Made by a program: the position numbers and the translations under genes
Shown: piece after piece, positions 16,449 to 25,517 of the stretch
Numbering within the stretch: the first letter of the stretch is position 1
Layout of the letters: every line of letters starts with the position of its first letter
Assembly (NCBI GenBank): GCA_902557605.1
Contig: CACEAQ010000003.1
Span: 1-47,752 of the forward strand
Length of the DNA: 47,752 nt
Reading direction: 5' to 3'
From: an uncultured Pelagibacteraceae bacterium
Lineage (GTDB): Bacteria; Pseudomonadota; Alphaproteobacteria; Pelagibacterales; Pelagibacteraceae
The notes under the pieces: generated by a model
Told to the model about the DNA's origin: nothing
Database searches by the model: none
Seen by the model: only the letters and a program-made list of their open reading frames with translations

Positions 16449-18929
16449 ATGCTATCTTATATTTATAAAAAAATTGTAATTGATTTTTCAAAAATTACAC
16501 TTTTTTTCATAGCTGGTATAGTTGTTTTTTCACTATATCAAGCAAAAAATTTTAATCTTGATGCATCCTCAGATGCTCTTTTGCTTGAGGGTGATAAAGA
16601 TTTGAAGTTTCTAAGAGAAGTGAATGAAAGGTATAAGTCTAAAGATTTTTTAGTCCTTACTTACTCACCTGTATCAAGTTTCATCGAAAAAGAGACAATA
16701 CTTAACTTACAATTATTAAAATCTAAAATAGAAAAATTAACTTGGGTGGATAGCGTAATTACATTAATTGATGTGCCATTATTGAAGAGCACGGATGAAG
16801 GTCTTATGGACAGACTTAAAAACTACAAAACTTTGGCATATCCAGAAATTGATAGAAAAAGAGGTTTTGAGGAGATTTTGAATAGTCCAATTTATAAAAA
16901 TTATGTAATAAGTGAAGATGGTAAAACCTCGGGTATAGTTGTCTACTTAAAAAAAGATGAAAGGCTAGCTGAATTTATAAAGATTAAAGAAACGTACTTT
17001 AATCAAATAGAAGAGACAGGTTTATCAAAAGAGGAAAAAGTAAATTATAAAAAATTTCTATTAGAGTATGAAGATTATAAAAATTTGTACAATGCTAGGA
17101 ACAGTCAAAATATTTCAGAAATAAGAGATGTTATTAATAAGTACGGAGAAAATGCGAAAATTCATTTAGGTGGCATTCCCATGATTGCAGACGATATGAT
17201 GAGTTTTATTAAAAGCGACATAATCGTTTTTGGAATAGGCGTATTCATATTTATAATTTTAACTTTGTGGTTTATTTTTAGAGATATTAAATGGGTTATG
17301 ATGCCATTATTAGGCTGTGCTACATCTGTGATATTAATGGTAGGTTTATTAGGTTTAATAGGTTGGAAAGTTACTGTTATCTCATCAAATTTTATTGCAT
17401 TAATGTTGATTTTAAATATGGCAATGAATATTCATGTTACAGTAAGATTTTTACAATTAAAAAAAGAATTTCCACAACTTAAAAAAGATGAAGCAGTTGT
17501 AAAAGCTAGTTTCAAAATGATGCTTCCAATTCTTTACACTGTTTTAACTACGATTTGTGCTTTTTTATCTTTAATCTTCAGTGGAATCAAACCAATTATA
17601 GATTTTGGGTGGATGATGACTTTGGGTTTAATTGTTTCGTTAGTAGTCACATTTCTTCTTTTACCGTCCTTAATCAATACTTTTTCATCTGAAAATAATG
17701 TTAATATAAGAAATACTGAAAAGTCATTAATAACTTCAGCTTTTGCATATATAGCAAAAAAAAATACTTTTATAATTTTTTTAACATCATTTTTAATTAT
17801 ATTTTTAAGCATAGTTGGAATATCCAAATTAGAAGTTGAGAACAGTTTTATAAATTATTTTAACAAAGAGACTGAGATATATAAAGGTATGAAAAAAATT
17901 GACGATGAATTAGGTGGAACGACTCCACTAAATGTAATTTTGAAATTTCCTATGAAACAAAAAAATCAGAAAGAGGATGATGAATTTTCCGAATGGGAGG
18001 AGGAAGAAGAAAATAATGAGGAAAAATCAAAATATTGGTTTACTAGAGACAAAATGGATAAAATTTTAAAAGTTCACGACTATTTAGATTCTTTGCCTGA
18101 AATTGGAAAAGTTTTATCGTTTGGGTCAATTTTAAGAGTGGCGGAAGATTTAAACAAGAAAGAACTGCAAAGTTTAGAAATAGCTGTTCTTTATAGTAAA
18201 ATTCCCAATGAGATAAAAAAAGAAATCATCTCGCCATATATTTCTGTAAAATCAGATGAGGCCAGAATAACACTTAGAGTAAAAGACTCCCTTAAAAATT
18301 TGAGAAGAAACGAGCTTATTAAAAAAATTGAAACAGATTTAAATAAAAAACTTGGTCTCAAAAAAGAAGAATATAAGTTAACAGGGGTTTTGATACTTTT
18401 TAATAATTTATTACAGAGTCTATTCAAATCTCAAATTCTCACACTCGGAATAGTTATATTAGGAATTTTTGCAATGTTTTTCATATTATTTAAAAATATA
18501 ACTTTGTCGATAATTGGTGTAGTGCCTAATTTTATTGCAGCATTTTTCATCTTAGGAATTATAGGTCTTATGGGTATACCATTGGATATGATGACTATTA
18601 CCATAGCCGCTATAACAATTGGAATAGCAGTAGATAATAGTATTCATTATATTTACAGGTTTAGAGAAGAATTCAAAGAATTAAAAAACTATGAACAAAC
18701 ATTAGATAGATGTCATAAAACTGTTGGTATAGCTATTTTGAATACATCTATTACCATAGTTTTTGGATTTTCAATTTTAGTTTTATCAAATTTTATACCT
18801 ACTATTTATTTTGGTGTTTTTACTGGAATCGCAATGCTTTTAGCAATGATTTCGGTCTTAACTTTACTACCTAAATTACTATTAATTTACAGACCATTCG
18901 ATAAAAAAGTTTTAAATCGTAATGAATAA
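16449..18929 (+). CDS. RND/MMPL-family membrane exporter
   Basis: This 826-residue protein has the duplicated RND plan. A first membrane helix lies at about 17-35, a periplasmic loop to about 250, a block of five helices at about 255-410, a helix near 440-460, a second periplasmic loop to about 660, and five more helices at 660-815. The segments GIAVDNSIHYIYRFREEF and NMAMNIHVTVRFLQLKKEF are the helix-4-like segments that carry proton-relay residues in this superfamily. The closest subfamily by architecture is the MMPL/HpnN-like or sterol-sensing 'predicted exporter' group, which exports lipids, but the substrate cannot be told from sequence. An acidic run (EDDEFSEWEEEEENNEE, about 508-524) lies in the second periplasmic loop. 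It overlaps cvpA by 8 bases. Confidence 0.8.
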   Translation: MLSYIYKKIVIDFSKITLFFIAGIVVFSLYQAKNFNLDASSDALLLEGDKDLKFLREVNERYKSKDFLVLTYSPVSSFIEKETILNLQLLKSKIEKLTWVDSVITLIDVPLLKSTDEGLMDRLKNYKTLAYPEIDRKRGFEEILNSPIYKNYVISEDGKTSGIVVYLKKDERLAEFIKIKETYFNQIEETGLSKEEKVNYKKFLLEYEDYKNLYNARNSQNISEIRDVINKYGENAKIHLGGIPMIADDMMSFIKSDIIVFGIGVFIFIILTLWFIFRDIKWVMMPLLGCATSVILMVGLLGLIGWKVTVISSNFIALMLILNMAMNIHVTVRFLQLKKEFPQLKKDEAVVKASFKMMLPILYTVLTTICAFLSLIFSGIKPIIDFGWMMTLGLIVSLVVTFLLLPSLINTFSSENNVNIRNTEKSLITSAFAYIAKKNTFIIFLTSFLIIFLSIVGISKLEVENSFINYFNKETEIYKGMKKIDDELGGTTPLNVILKFPMKQKNQKEDDEFSEWEEEEENNEEKSKYWFTRDKMDKILKVHDYLDSLPEIGKVLSFGSILRVAEDLNKKELQSLEIAVLYSKIPNEIKKEIISPYISVKSDEARITLRVKDSLKNLRRNELIKKIETDLNKKLGLKKEEYKLTGVLILFNNLLQSLFKSQILTLGIVILGIFAMFFILFKNITLSIIGVVPNFIAAFFILGIIGLMGIPLDMMTITIAAITIGIAVDNSIHYIYRFREEFKELKNYEQTLDRCHKTVGIAILNTSITIVFGFSILVLSNFIPTIYFGVFTGIAMLLAMISVLTLLPKLLLIYRPFDKKVLNRNE

Positions 18930-19470
18930 TAGTTTTTTTGAAAATTTATCAAATATAATTAATGTATTTGATATTATTGTACTTATAATTTTTACTTACT
19001 GTATTATTCAATGTTTTATTAAAGGATTTTCTTTAAGCCTAATTTCTTTTATGAAATGGGTTTTATCGACTATTGTAACAATAATATTTGTTCCAAAACT
19101 TCAACCTTACGTCAGTGATTATATTGAATCAGATTTTATAAATAATTTTGGTCTAGGAATTTTGATTTTTATATTTACACTTTTTTTTACAATACTTATT
19201 GGGAAAGCTTTGGGTAGAGCTGTAATCTGGACAGGAATGGGTTCGATTGACAAATCTTTTGGGCTTTTATTTGGTTTTTTTAAAGGATACGTTGTATCTG
19301 TGTGTATATTTTCTATTTTAAATTGGTTTTATCCTTTACAAAATTGGGGTATATCGACTAAAGATGCAATCAGTTATGACCTAATTAAAAAGGGAAGTGA
19401 AATTTTAATTGATGAATTTCCCTCAAACGAGGATTTCATTGATACGAAAGAAAAAATTGAAAAAATTTGA
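18922..19470 (+). CDS. cvpA: CvpA family membrane protein
   Basis: The 182-residue protein has four predicted membrane helices (about 14-33, 38-58, 74-95 and 108-130) and the family pattern NVFDIIVLIIFTYCIIQCFIKGFSLSLISFMKW, then GLLFGFFKGYVVSVCIFSILNWF. CvpA is linked to colicin V secretion and envelope stress in E. coli, and its molecular function remains poorly defined. Its position just before purF is conserved across proteobacteria and supports the call. Its 3' end overlaps the purF reading frame by about 30-60 bases depending on which purF start is used. Confidence 0.88.
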   Translation: MNNSFFENLSNIINVFDIIVLIIFTYCIIQCFIKGFSLSLISFMKWVLSTIVTIIFVPKLQPYVSDYIESDFINNFGLGILIFIFTLFFTILIGKALGRAVIWTGMGSIDKSFGLLFGFFKGYVVSVCIFSILNWFYPLQNWGISTKDAISYDLIKKGSEILIDEFPSNEDFIDTKEKIEKI

Positions 19471-20908
19471 TTTAGATAGACTAAAAGAGGAATGTGGAAT
19501 ATTCGGAATATCTAATCACGCGGATGCATCTGCATTAGTCGCATTAGGTCTTCATGCTTTACAACATAGAGGTCAAGAAGGTTGTGGAATAGTTTCTTTT
19601 GACGGAAAAAATTACCATTCTGAAAAAAGGCACGGCTTAGTTGGCGATCATTTCACTGATTCTGATACTTTAAAAAAATTACCAGGTAGTTTCGCAATTG
19701 GTCATAATAGATATTCTACAACTGGTGAAACCTCTTTGAGAAATATACAACCTTTTTTTGCTGATTTACATATGGGAGGATTAAGTATTGCGCATAATGG
19801 AAATTTAACCAACGCATTAATTTTAAGAGAGTCGCTTGTAAAAGATGGGGCGATATTTAGGACTACAAGTGATACTGAAACCATTGTTCAGTTGATAGCT
19901 AAATCAAAAAGAAATAAATTTATTGATAAATTAATCGATGTACTTTTCCAAATTCAAGGTGGATATGCGCTAGTATTAATGACTAATAAGAAGCTTGTGG
20001 GTGTAAGAGATCCTTTTGGGATTAGACCATTAGTGATAGGGAAATTAAAAAACTCTTATATCTTTGCTTCTGAGACTTGTGCTTTAGATATAGTAGGAGC
20101 TTCTTTTGTAAGAGAAGTTGAAAATGGTGAGATAGTCATAATAGAAAATGATATTTTAACTAGTATAAAACCTTTTCCAAAACAAAAACCTAGACCATGT
20201 GTTTTTGAATATATTTATTTTGCCAGACCCGATAGCTTAATTCAAAAAAAATGCGCATACGAATATAGAAAAAATCTCGGAGCAGAGCTTGCTAGAGAGT
20301 CAGATATCGATGCAGATTTTGTCGTGCCTGTACCTGACTCTGGTGTCCCTGCAGCTCTAGGATTTGCTGACCAATCTAAGAAAAAATTTCAACTTGGATT
20401 AATAAGAAATCATTATGTTGGAAGAACATTTATTGAACCAAAACAAAATATAAGAAGCTTAGGAGTTAAATTAAAATTAAGTCCTACTAGAACAATTGTG
20501 AAGGATAAATCTATAATTCTTATAGATGACTCTTTAGTAAGAGGAACTACTTGTAGTAAAATTGTTAAAATGCTTTACGAGAGTGGGGCTAGCGAGGTAC
20601 ATGTTAGAATTGCTTGCCCAGAAATAAAATATCCTGATTTCTACGGGGTTGATATGCCCACTAAAGAGGAATTACTTGCACATACAAAATCAAATGATGA
20701 AATATGTAATTTTATAAAAGCTAAAAGTTTAAAATTCCTTAGTCTTAATGGACTTTATAAAGCTTTAAAAGGTGAGGCAAGAAACTCTGTTTATCCTCAA
20801 TTTAGTGACCATTATTTTACAGGCGATTACCCTATAAAACCATCTGATAATTTAGAAGGTATGAGGATAAAACAACTTTCCTTATTAAGTGGAAAATCTA
20901 ATAATTAA
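19412..20908 (+). CDS. purF: Amidophosphoribosyltransferase
   Basis: PurF makes phosphoribosylamine from PRPP and glutamine, the committed step of purine synthesis. The N-terminal nucleophile cysteine lies in EECGIFGI (Cys29 counting from the track start), and HNRYSTTGETS, GGLSIAHNGNLTN and TSDTETIVQLIA complete the glutaminase domain. The PRPP loop is IILIDDSLVRGTTCSKIV. The start is uncertain. The track uses a TTG at 19409, and the ATG is at 19412. A TTG at 19439 has a better-placed Shine-Dalgarno (GAGGA, 6-7 bases upstream), and another TTG is at 19457. All leave a short propeptide to be cleaved before the cysteine. The first gives a 59-base overlap with cvpA. It ends overlapping the convergent bamB-like gene by 4 bases. 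Confidence 0.95.
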   Translation: MNFPQTRISLIRKKKLKKFDLDRLKEECGIFGISNHADASALVALGLHALQHRGQEGCGIVSFDGKNYHSEKRHGLVGDHFTDSDTLKKLPGSFAIGHNRYSTTGETSLRNIQPFFADLHMGGLSIAHNGNLTNALILRESLVKDGAIFRTTSDTETIVQLIAKSKRNKFIDKLIDVLFQIQGGYALVLMTNKKLVGVRDPFGIRPLVIGKLKNSYIFASETCALDIVGASFVREVENGEIVIIENDILTSIKPFPKQKPRPCVFEYIYFARPDSLIQKKCAYEYRKNLGAELARESDIDADFVVPVPDSGVPAALGFADQSKKKFQLGLIRNHYVGRTFIEPKQNIRSLGVKLKLSPTRTIVKDKSIILIDDSLVRGTTCSKIVKMLYESGASEVHVRIACPEIKYPDFYGVDMPTKEELLAHTKSNDEICNFIKAKSLKFLSLNGLYKALKGEARNSVYPQFSDHYFTGDYPIKPSDNLEGMRIKQLSLLSGKSNN

Positions 20909-22227
20909 TTTATAATTGTAATTTTATTACTTTTATTAATATAAATCATAGACCCATCAACAAATATTGGTGATGAATATATTTTGTTTTTAAATTTATA
21001 AATTTCCTCTATTTCACCGCTAAGTCTCAATTTAATTACATAAGAATTATTCAAAAAAATTAAAATTTTATTATTTACTAATGACATATGTTTGATATTA
21101 ATCTTTCTTTTTTTTGAGTCTAAAAATTTTGCTAGTTGATTTTCTAAATTATAAGAATAGATAATTTTCCCATTACTTAAATCCATAGAAATTAAAAAAT
21201 TTTTGTGTGTTACAGAAAAAAGAAAGTTGTCAAAAATAAAAGGTTTTAAAGATTGAGAAAAGTTTTTCTTGTACAAAACTGCACCTGAATTAATATCTAT
21301 TACATAAGTAAAATTATTAGATGACGCAACAACGTATTTTTCGTTAGAAATAAGAGCTTGTCCTTTAAACAAATTACTTGGATTAATATCAAGTGATTGA
21401 TTCAAGTTTATAAACCAGTTAGGTCTCATTGTTGTATGATCAATGCCATATAAAGATCCATAGGTATTAAGAAAAAAAGAATATTCATTATTAATAGATA
21501 AATTATTAATAAAAAAATTTTTGATAATTGTCTCCTCAGTTGGAACAATTTTGATTATATCTCCATTTTTAATGTCAAGGAAATATAGGATATTATTTTG
21601 GTTAGCTGCAATTAATTTTCCGTCAAAGATTTTGAGGTTTGACCTAAATGGAATTTTAAAATTTTTAGCCCAGACAAGTCTATTTGTTACATAATTATAA
21701 GCATATAGATAGCCAAGGTTATCTGAAGTATAAATTATATTTTTTTTTGTCGATAAATTTAACCTCTTTTTAATTTCTTTATATTTCTTTTTGTAAAAAT
21801 TAAATTTACTAATAATTCTTTTTTTTTCGGTTGAAAAAACGATTATATTGCCTTTTTCATCGCTCATTATTATATCATTTTTCACCATCAATATTTTTGG
21901 ATCTATTTTGTAATTTGATATTTTTTTTGTTCTAAGTAGAGTGTTTTTGGTCTCATTGTAAAAAAAGTTTTCAATATTATTTGATTGTGAATAAAAAATA
22001 TCGGACCACTCTTTGTTTTTTATTGTTTTATAATCTTTAAATTTGAAATTTTTATCTATATCTATTACTTTATCAAAAGAATTGTCAGACTCAGATAAAA
22101 TCTTGTAATCATTAAATGTATTATTATTTTCTTTAGTTGTATTTTCATTTGTCCAAATACCTGATTTATTGTCAAAAGAACAGTTTTGAAGAAATAATAA
22201 AAGAAAAATTATTGGTAAAACTTTCAT
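20905..22227 (-). CDS. bamB: BamB-like PQQ-repeat beta-propeller lipoprotein
   Basis: BamB is a lipoprotein of the BAM complex that helps insert outer-membrane barrels. The 440-residue product has a signal sequence ending MKVLPIIFLLLFLQNC, where C16 would be the lipidated cysteine. The LQNC lipobox is atypical, with Gln and Asn before the Cys. The body repeats the propeller motif, e.g. IIYTSDNLGYLYAYNYVTNRLVWAKNF, KLIAANQNNILYFLDIKNGDII and VVASSNNFTYVIDINSGAVLYKKNF. The YfgM-like gene lies just upstream, as in other proteobacteria. der, which usually follows bamB, is not here. Function by context is good, but the sequence is divergent. Confidence 0.78.
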   Translation of the reverse strand: MKVLPIIFLLLFLQNCSFDNKSGIWTNENTTKENNNTFNDYKILSESDNSFDKVIDIDKNFKFKDYKTIKNKEWSDIFYSQSNNIENFFYNETKNTLLRTKKISNYKIDPKILMVKNDIIMSDEKGNIIVFSTEKKRIISKFNFYKKKYKEIKKRLNLSTKKNIIYTSDNLGYLYAYNYVTNRLVWAKNFKIPFRSNLKIFDGKLIAANQNNILYFLDIKNGDIIKIVPTEETIIKNFFINNLSINNEYSFFLNTYGSLYGIDHTTMRPNWFINLNQSLDINPSNLFKGQALISNEKYVVASSNNFTYVIDINSGAVLYKKNFSQSLKPFIFDNFLFSVTHKNFLISMDLSNGKIIYSYNLENQLAKFLDSKKRKINIKHMSLVNNKILIFLNNSYVIKLRLSGEIEEIYKFKNKIYSSPIFVDGSMIYINKSNKITIIN

Positions 22228-22237
22228 CTTAAGAGAA

Positions 22238-22747
22238 TTATTTTTTTAAAATTTCTTCAGCTAAAGATTTAAATGTGGAGTCGTTGCTTATTAAGTTATT
22301 CAAAATATTGTTTCCTTCTTTTTTCTTTGAGTTGTCAATCAAATAAAGAGCTTTTTTCAAAAGTATCAAATCTTTTTTTTCTTTAGAATGGCCTAAGTTT
22401 TCTACTATTTCAAAATAATTCATTATTTTTTCAAAATCTTGTTCTAAGTCTTTTTCCAAAATTGTATTTAAAGATAACAGAGAATAAAATTGGTTTTTAC
22501 TCATTATTATATTTTCGTAAATTTCTCTTGATTTTTCTAATTCCTGTGATGAGAGATGTAAGCTTGCAGTTATATACTGTTCGGAAATTTTAACATTTTT
22601 TTTATTGTTAAAAACTTGAGTGGAAACAGTAGTTAATAATACTAATATTATTAAACCTGTAAATATAGAGACTTTAGTTTTATTTTCTTTGAAAAAAAAT
22701 ACTAATTTATTACTTCTTTCAATTTTTTTATTTAATTCTTGATCCAT
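22238..22747 (-). CDS. YfgM-like inner-membrane protein with TPR-like periplasmic domain
   Basis: The 169-residue protein has a basic cytoplasmic N-terminus, one membrane helix at about 26-45 (VSIFTGLIILVLLTTVSTQVF), and a helical periplasmic domain with TPR-like pairs (EQYITASLHLSSQELEKSREIYENIIMSKN...). This architecture and its place directly before a bamB-like gene match YfgM, which associates with the SecYEG translocon and periplasmic chaperones in E. coli. Sequence identity to E. coli YfgM cannot be judged here. Its start overlaps the panB 3' end by 20 bases, so panB, this gene and bamB are probably one transcript. Confidence 0.7.
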   Translation of the reverse strand: MDQELNKKIERSNKLVFFFKENKTKVSIFTGLIILVLLTTVSTQVFNNKKNVKISEQYITASLHLSSQELEKSREIYENIIMSKNQFYSLLSLNTILEKDLEQDFEKIMNYFEIVENLGHSKEKKDLILLKKALYLIDNSKKKEGNNILNNLISNDSTFKSLAEEILKK

Positions 22748-23519
22748 TTAAAAAGTTTTTTTTGCCAGGAAACTTACTTATTTTTACATCTCTTGTATAT
22801 TTTTTTACAGCTTTTTCTATCAATCTATTTAGATGGACATATTTTTTAACAAATTTTGGGTAAAAACCGCTTAGTCCTAACATATCGTCGGTTACTAAAA
22901 TTTGCCCATCACAATAAATTGAAGAGCCTATTCCTATAGTAGGTATATTTATTTTTTTAGTAATCAATTCTGCAGCCTTAGGGGCAATACACTCTAGAAC
23001 TATTGAAAAAGCTCCAGCCTTTTCAATTAACTTAGCTTCTTTTAAAAGATGTAGAGCTTTTGTTTTTGTATCTCCTTCAATTTTAAATTTTTTTTTGAAT
23101 TGAGGCGTGTAACCTATATGTCCCATAACCGATATTTTGTCATCTACAAGTTCTTTAATTATAGCGTAGTTTTTACTATTACTCTCCAACTTAACCGCAT
23201 CACATTTTGTTAATTTTAAAATTAGTCTTGCATTTTTTTTAGCTAGTCGTTTATTTGCATAAGTTCCCTTGGGCATATCCACAACTAATAGAGGTTTTTT
23301 TAATCCTTTCTTAACACTTAATGTGTGTTGGATAATATTGTCTAAGCTAATCTTATGAGTGTCTTTATGACCGTATAAAACATTTGCCAGAGAGTCACCT
23401 ACCAAAACTATATCACAGTACTTGTCTAAAATTTTTGCAATATTTTTTGAGTAAGCTGTCAAACTTACTATTTTTGACTTATTTTTTTTACTGATGATTT
23501 TTTTTATTTTTTTATTCAT
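22728..23519 (-). CDS. panB: 3-methyl-2-oxobutanoate hydroxymethyltransferase
   Basis: PanB makes ketopantoate from alpha-ketoisovalerate and methylene-tetrahydrofolate, the first committed step of pantothenate and CoA synthesis. The 263-residue protein shows SLTAYSKNIAKILDKYCDIVLVGDSLANVLYGH, VDMPKGTY, AVKLESN, VMGHIGYTPQ, ECIAPKAAELITKKINIPTIGIGSS and the C-terminal QILVTDDMLGL blocks, all characteristic. The gene follows guaA by 9 bases. panC is not in the window, which is not unusual. The strong lysine enrichment reflects AT-biased codon use. Confidence 0.95.
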   Translation of the reverse strand: MNKKIKKIISKKNKSKIVSLTAYSKNIAKILDKYCDIVLVGDSLANVLYGHKDTHKISLDNIIQHTLSVKKGLKKPLLVVDMPKGTYANKRLAKKNARLILKLTKCDAVKLESNSKNYAIIKELVDDKISVMGHIGYTPQFKKKFKIEGDTKTKALHLLKEAKLIEKAGAFSIVLECIAPKAAELITKKINIPTIGIGSSIYCDGQILVTDDMLGLSGFYPKFVKKYVHLNRLIEKAVKKYTRDVKISKFPGKKNFLNGSRIK

Positions 23520-23528
23520 TCAATAATT

Positions 23529-25091
23529 TTATTCTAATTCAATCGTACTTGGTGGTTTGGAACTTATATCATAAACAACTCTGTTTATACCTTTCACGTT
23601 ATTAATTATTTTATTAGAAATTTGATCTAAAAAAGCTTTAGGTAAATTATAATAATCAGCTGTCATCCCATCTTCAGATGTTACAGCTCTTAAAAGGCAA
23701 GTGTATTCATAAGTTCTGGAGTCGCCCATGACGCCTACCGTTTTAATTGGCAATAAAGCAGCATAAGCTTGCCAAATTTTATCGTATAAATTATTTTTAT
23801 TTAATTCATTTATGAAAATATTATCAGCTTCTTGTAATATTTTAATTTTTTCTGGTGTAATTTTTCCAAGAATTCTTATTCCTAATCCAGGACCTGGAAA
23901 AGGATGTTTATAACAAATACTTTTTAAAAGACCTAGTGAGTTACCTAGCAACCTTACCTCATCTTTAAAAAATTCTTTCAAGGGTTCAATTAATTTTAAA
24001 TTCATTTTTTTTGGTAGACCTCCGACATTATGATGTGATTTGATCTTTGATGACTTGCTTCCTGTAGCAGATTTACTTTCAATAATATCTGGATAAAGGG
24101 TGCCCTGAGCGAGAAATTTTATATTTTTAATTTTTTTTTGCTCTTTTTCAAAAATCTTAATAAATAGATTTCCTATTATTTTCCTTTTTTTTTCAGGGTC
24201 CGAAATATTTTTTAATTTTTTAAAAAAAATTTTTGAGGCATCAATTAGTTTTACATTTAATTTATATTTTTTTTTAAATATTTTATAGGTATATTTAAAT
24301 TCATTTTTTCTCATTAATCCCGTATTAACCATTATACAAATTAAATTTTTTCTAATTGCTTGATTTATTAAAAGAGCAACAACGCTGCTATCTACTCCAC
24401 CTGATAACGCACAAATTACTTTATCGTTTTTAACTGTACTTTTTATTTTTCTTATTATTCTATTTTTTTGAAAGGTAACATTCCAGTTTTTTTTTATTTT
24501 ACAAATCGAGAATAAAAAATTTTTAAATATTTGTTTTCCATTTTCAGTGTGAGTTACCTCTGGGTGGAATTGGACTCCATATATATGTTCTTTGCTATTT
24601 TCTATAATTGTCAATTTTGAATTTTTAGTATAAGCGATTGCTTTAAACTTTTTAGGCAACTTTATTACTGCATCCTCATGGCTCATCCATACACTTTTGT
24701 TTTTTTTTGAAAAAAATTTTTTTGTAAGAATTGATTTTTTTTTTTTATATATAAAAGCTCTTCCAAATTCTCTTCTTTTTTTTGATGATTTAATTGTACC
24801 TCCATATATTTTTGCAATTAACTGTAGTCCATAACATATTCCAAGTACCGGAATTTTTTCTCTAAAGATTTTTCTTGGAATACTTTGAAACTTCTGAGTG
24901 GTAACTGTTGAAGGTCCACCGGAAAGTATTATGCCCTTAATCCTTTTATAATCTTTAATTTTTTTGATTTGTTTTGGAGTAAAAATTTCAGAGTAAACCC
25001 CAAGCTCTCTTACTCTTCTTGCTATCAATTTAGTAACCTGTGAACCAAAATCTACTATTGCTATTATTTCATGATTATTTTGAAATTGCAT
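23529..25091 (-). CDS. guaA: GMP synthase (glutamine-hydrolysing)
   Basis: GuaA aminates XMP to GMP. The class I glutaminase domain carries the nucleophile C86 in GICYGLQ and the partner histidine in [11 protein letters not shown]. The ATP pyrophosphatase domain has the P-loop-like [14 protein letters not shown], and the dimerisation domain ends [14 protein letters not shown]. The 520-residue length is standard. It follows the small TPR gene with no gap, and guaB lies one gene upstream, so both GMP-forming steps share an operon with a TPR protein between them. The plus-strand ORF at 25040-25255 is antisense noise. Confidence 0.96.
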   Translation of the reverse strand: MQFQNNHEIIAIVDFGSQVTKLIARRVRELGVYSEIFTPKQIKKIKDYKRIKGIILSGGPSTVTTQKFQSIPRKIFREKIPVLGICYGLQLIAKIYGGTIKSSKKRREFGRAFIYKKKKSILTKKFFSKKNKSVWMSHEDAVIKLPKKFKAIAYTKNSKLTIIENSKEHIYGVQFHPEVTHTENGKQIFKNFLFSICKIKKNWNVTFQKNRIIRKIKSTVKNDKVICALSGGVDSSVVALLINQAIRKNLICIMVNTGLMRKNEFKYTYKIFKKKYKLNVKLIDASKIFFKKLKNISDPEKKRKIIGNLFIKIFEKEQKKIKNIKFLAQGTLYPDIIESKSATGSKSSKIKSHHNVGGLPKKMNLKLIEPLKEFFKDEVRLLGNSLGLLKSICYKHPFPGPGLGIRILGKITPEKIKILQEADNIFINELNKNNLYDKIWQAYAALLPIKTVGVMGDSRTYEYTCLLRAVTSEDGMTADYYNLPKAFLDQISNKIINNVKGINRVVYDISSKPPSTIELE

Positions 25092-25517
25092 TTATTTTTT
25101 TGATAAATTTTCAATTTCGTTTTTTAATTTTTGACTTTGATCACAAAATTTATCACATATCTTCATCAACATATCATTTAATTTTTTACTTTTCTTGTAA
25201 TCTGATGCTTCCAGCTTCAGTTTCGCTAAATTGTATATTGCTTCCTCATTTTTAGGGTTTAATAGGATGACTGTATTCAAATTTTGTTCCTCTAATTTTT
25301 TTTTGTCTAAATTTTTAAATATTTTTGACAAATATAAATATGACATCTCATTCTTAGGATTAAAGACTATATCTTGTTCAAATTTAAATTTTGCTTCAAC
25401 AAATTTATTTTTATTATATAAACTTAATCCATCATTAAAGAACTTTGTGTTTGCAAAAGATATATTTGGTAGAAATAGTAAAATGAAAATAATTAATTTG
25501 AAGATTTTTGATATCAT
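25092..25517 (-). CDS. Secreted TPR protein between guaB and guaA
   Basis: This 141-residue protein has a Sec signal peptide ([22 protein letters not shown], cleavage near residue 22) followed by tetratricopeptide-like helix pairs: GLSLYNKNKFVEAKFKFEQDIVFNPKNEMSYLYLSKIFKNL, then EEQNLNTVILLNPKNEEAIYNLAKLKLEASDYKKS. The 'PKN' turns between repeats are typical of TPRs. The last part (KICDKFCDQSQKLKNEIENL) has two cysteines, C129 and C133, that could form a disulfide in the periplasm. The start overlaps the guaB stop (ATGA) and its stop is adjacent to guaA, so it is translationally coupled. I have no specific function. Confidence 0.85.
   Translation of the reverse strand: MISKIFKLIIFILLFLPNISFANTKFFNDGLSLYNKNKFVEAKFKFEQDIVFNPKNEMSYLYLSKIFKNLDKKKLEEQNLNTVILLNPKNEEAIYNLAKLKLEASDYKKSKKLNDMLMKICDKFCDQSQKLKNEIENLSKK

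Noticed and set aside
17291-18427. Several 60-100 aa ORFs inside the RND gene
   Set aside because: They sit in other frames of a gene with clear membrane architecture, and have no homology cues.
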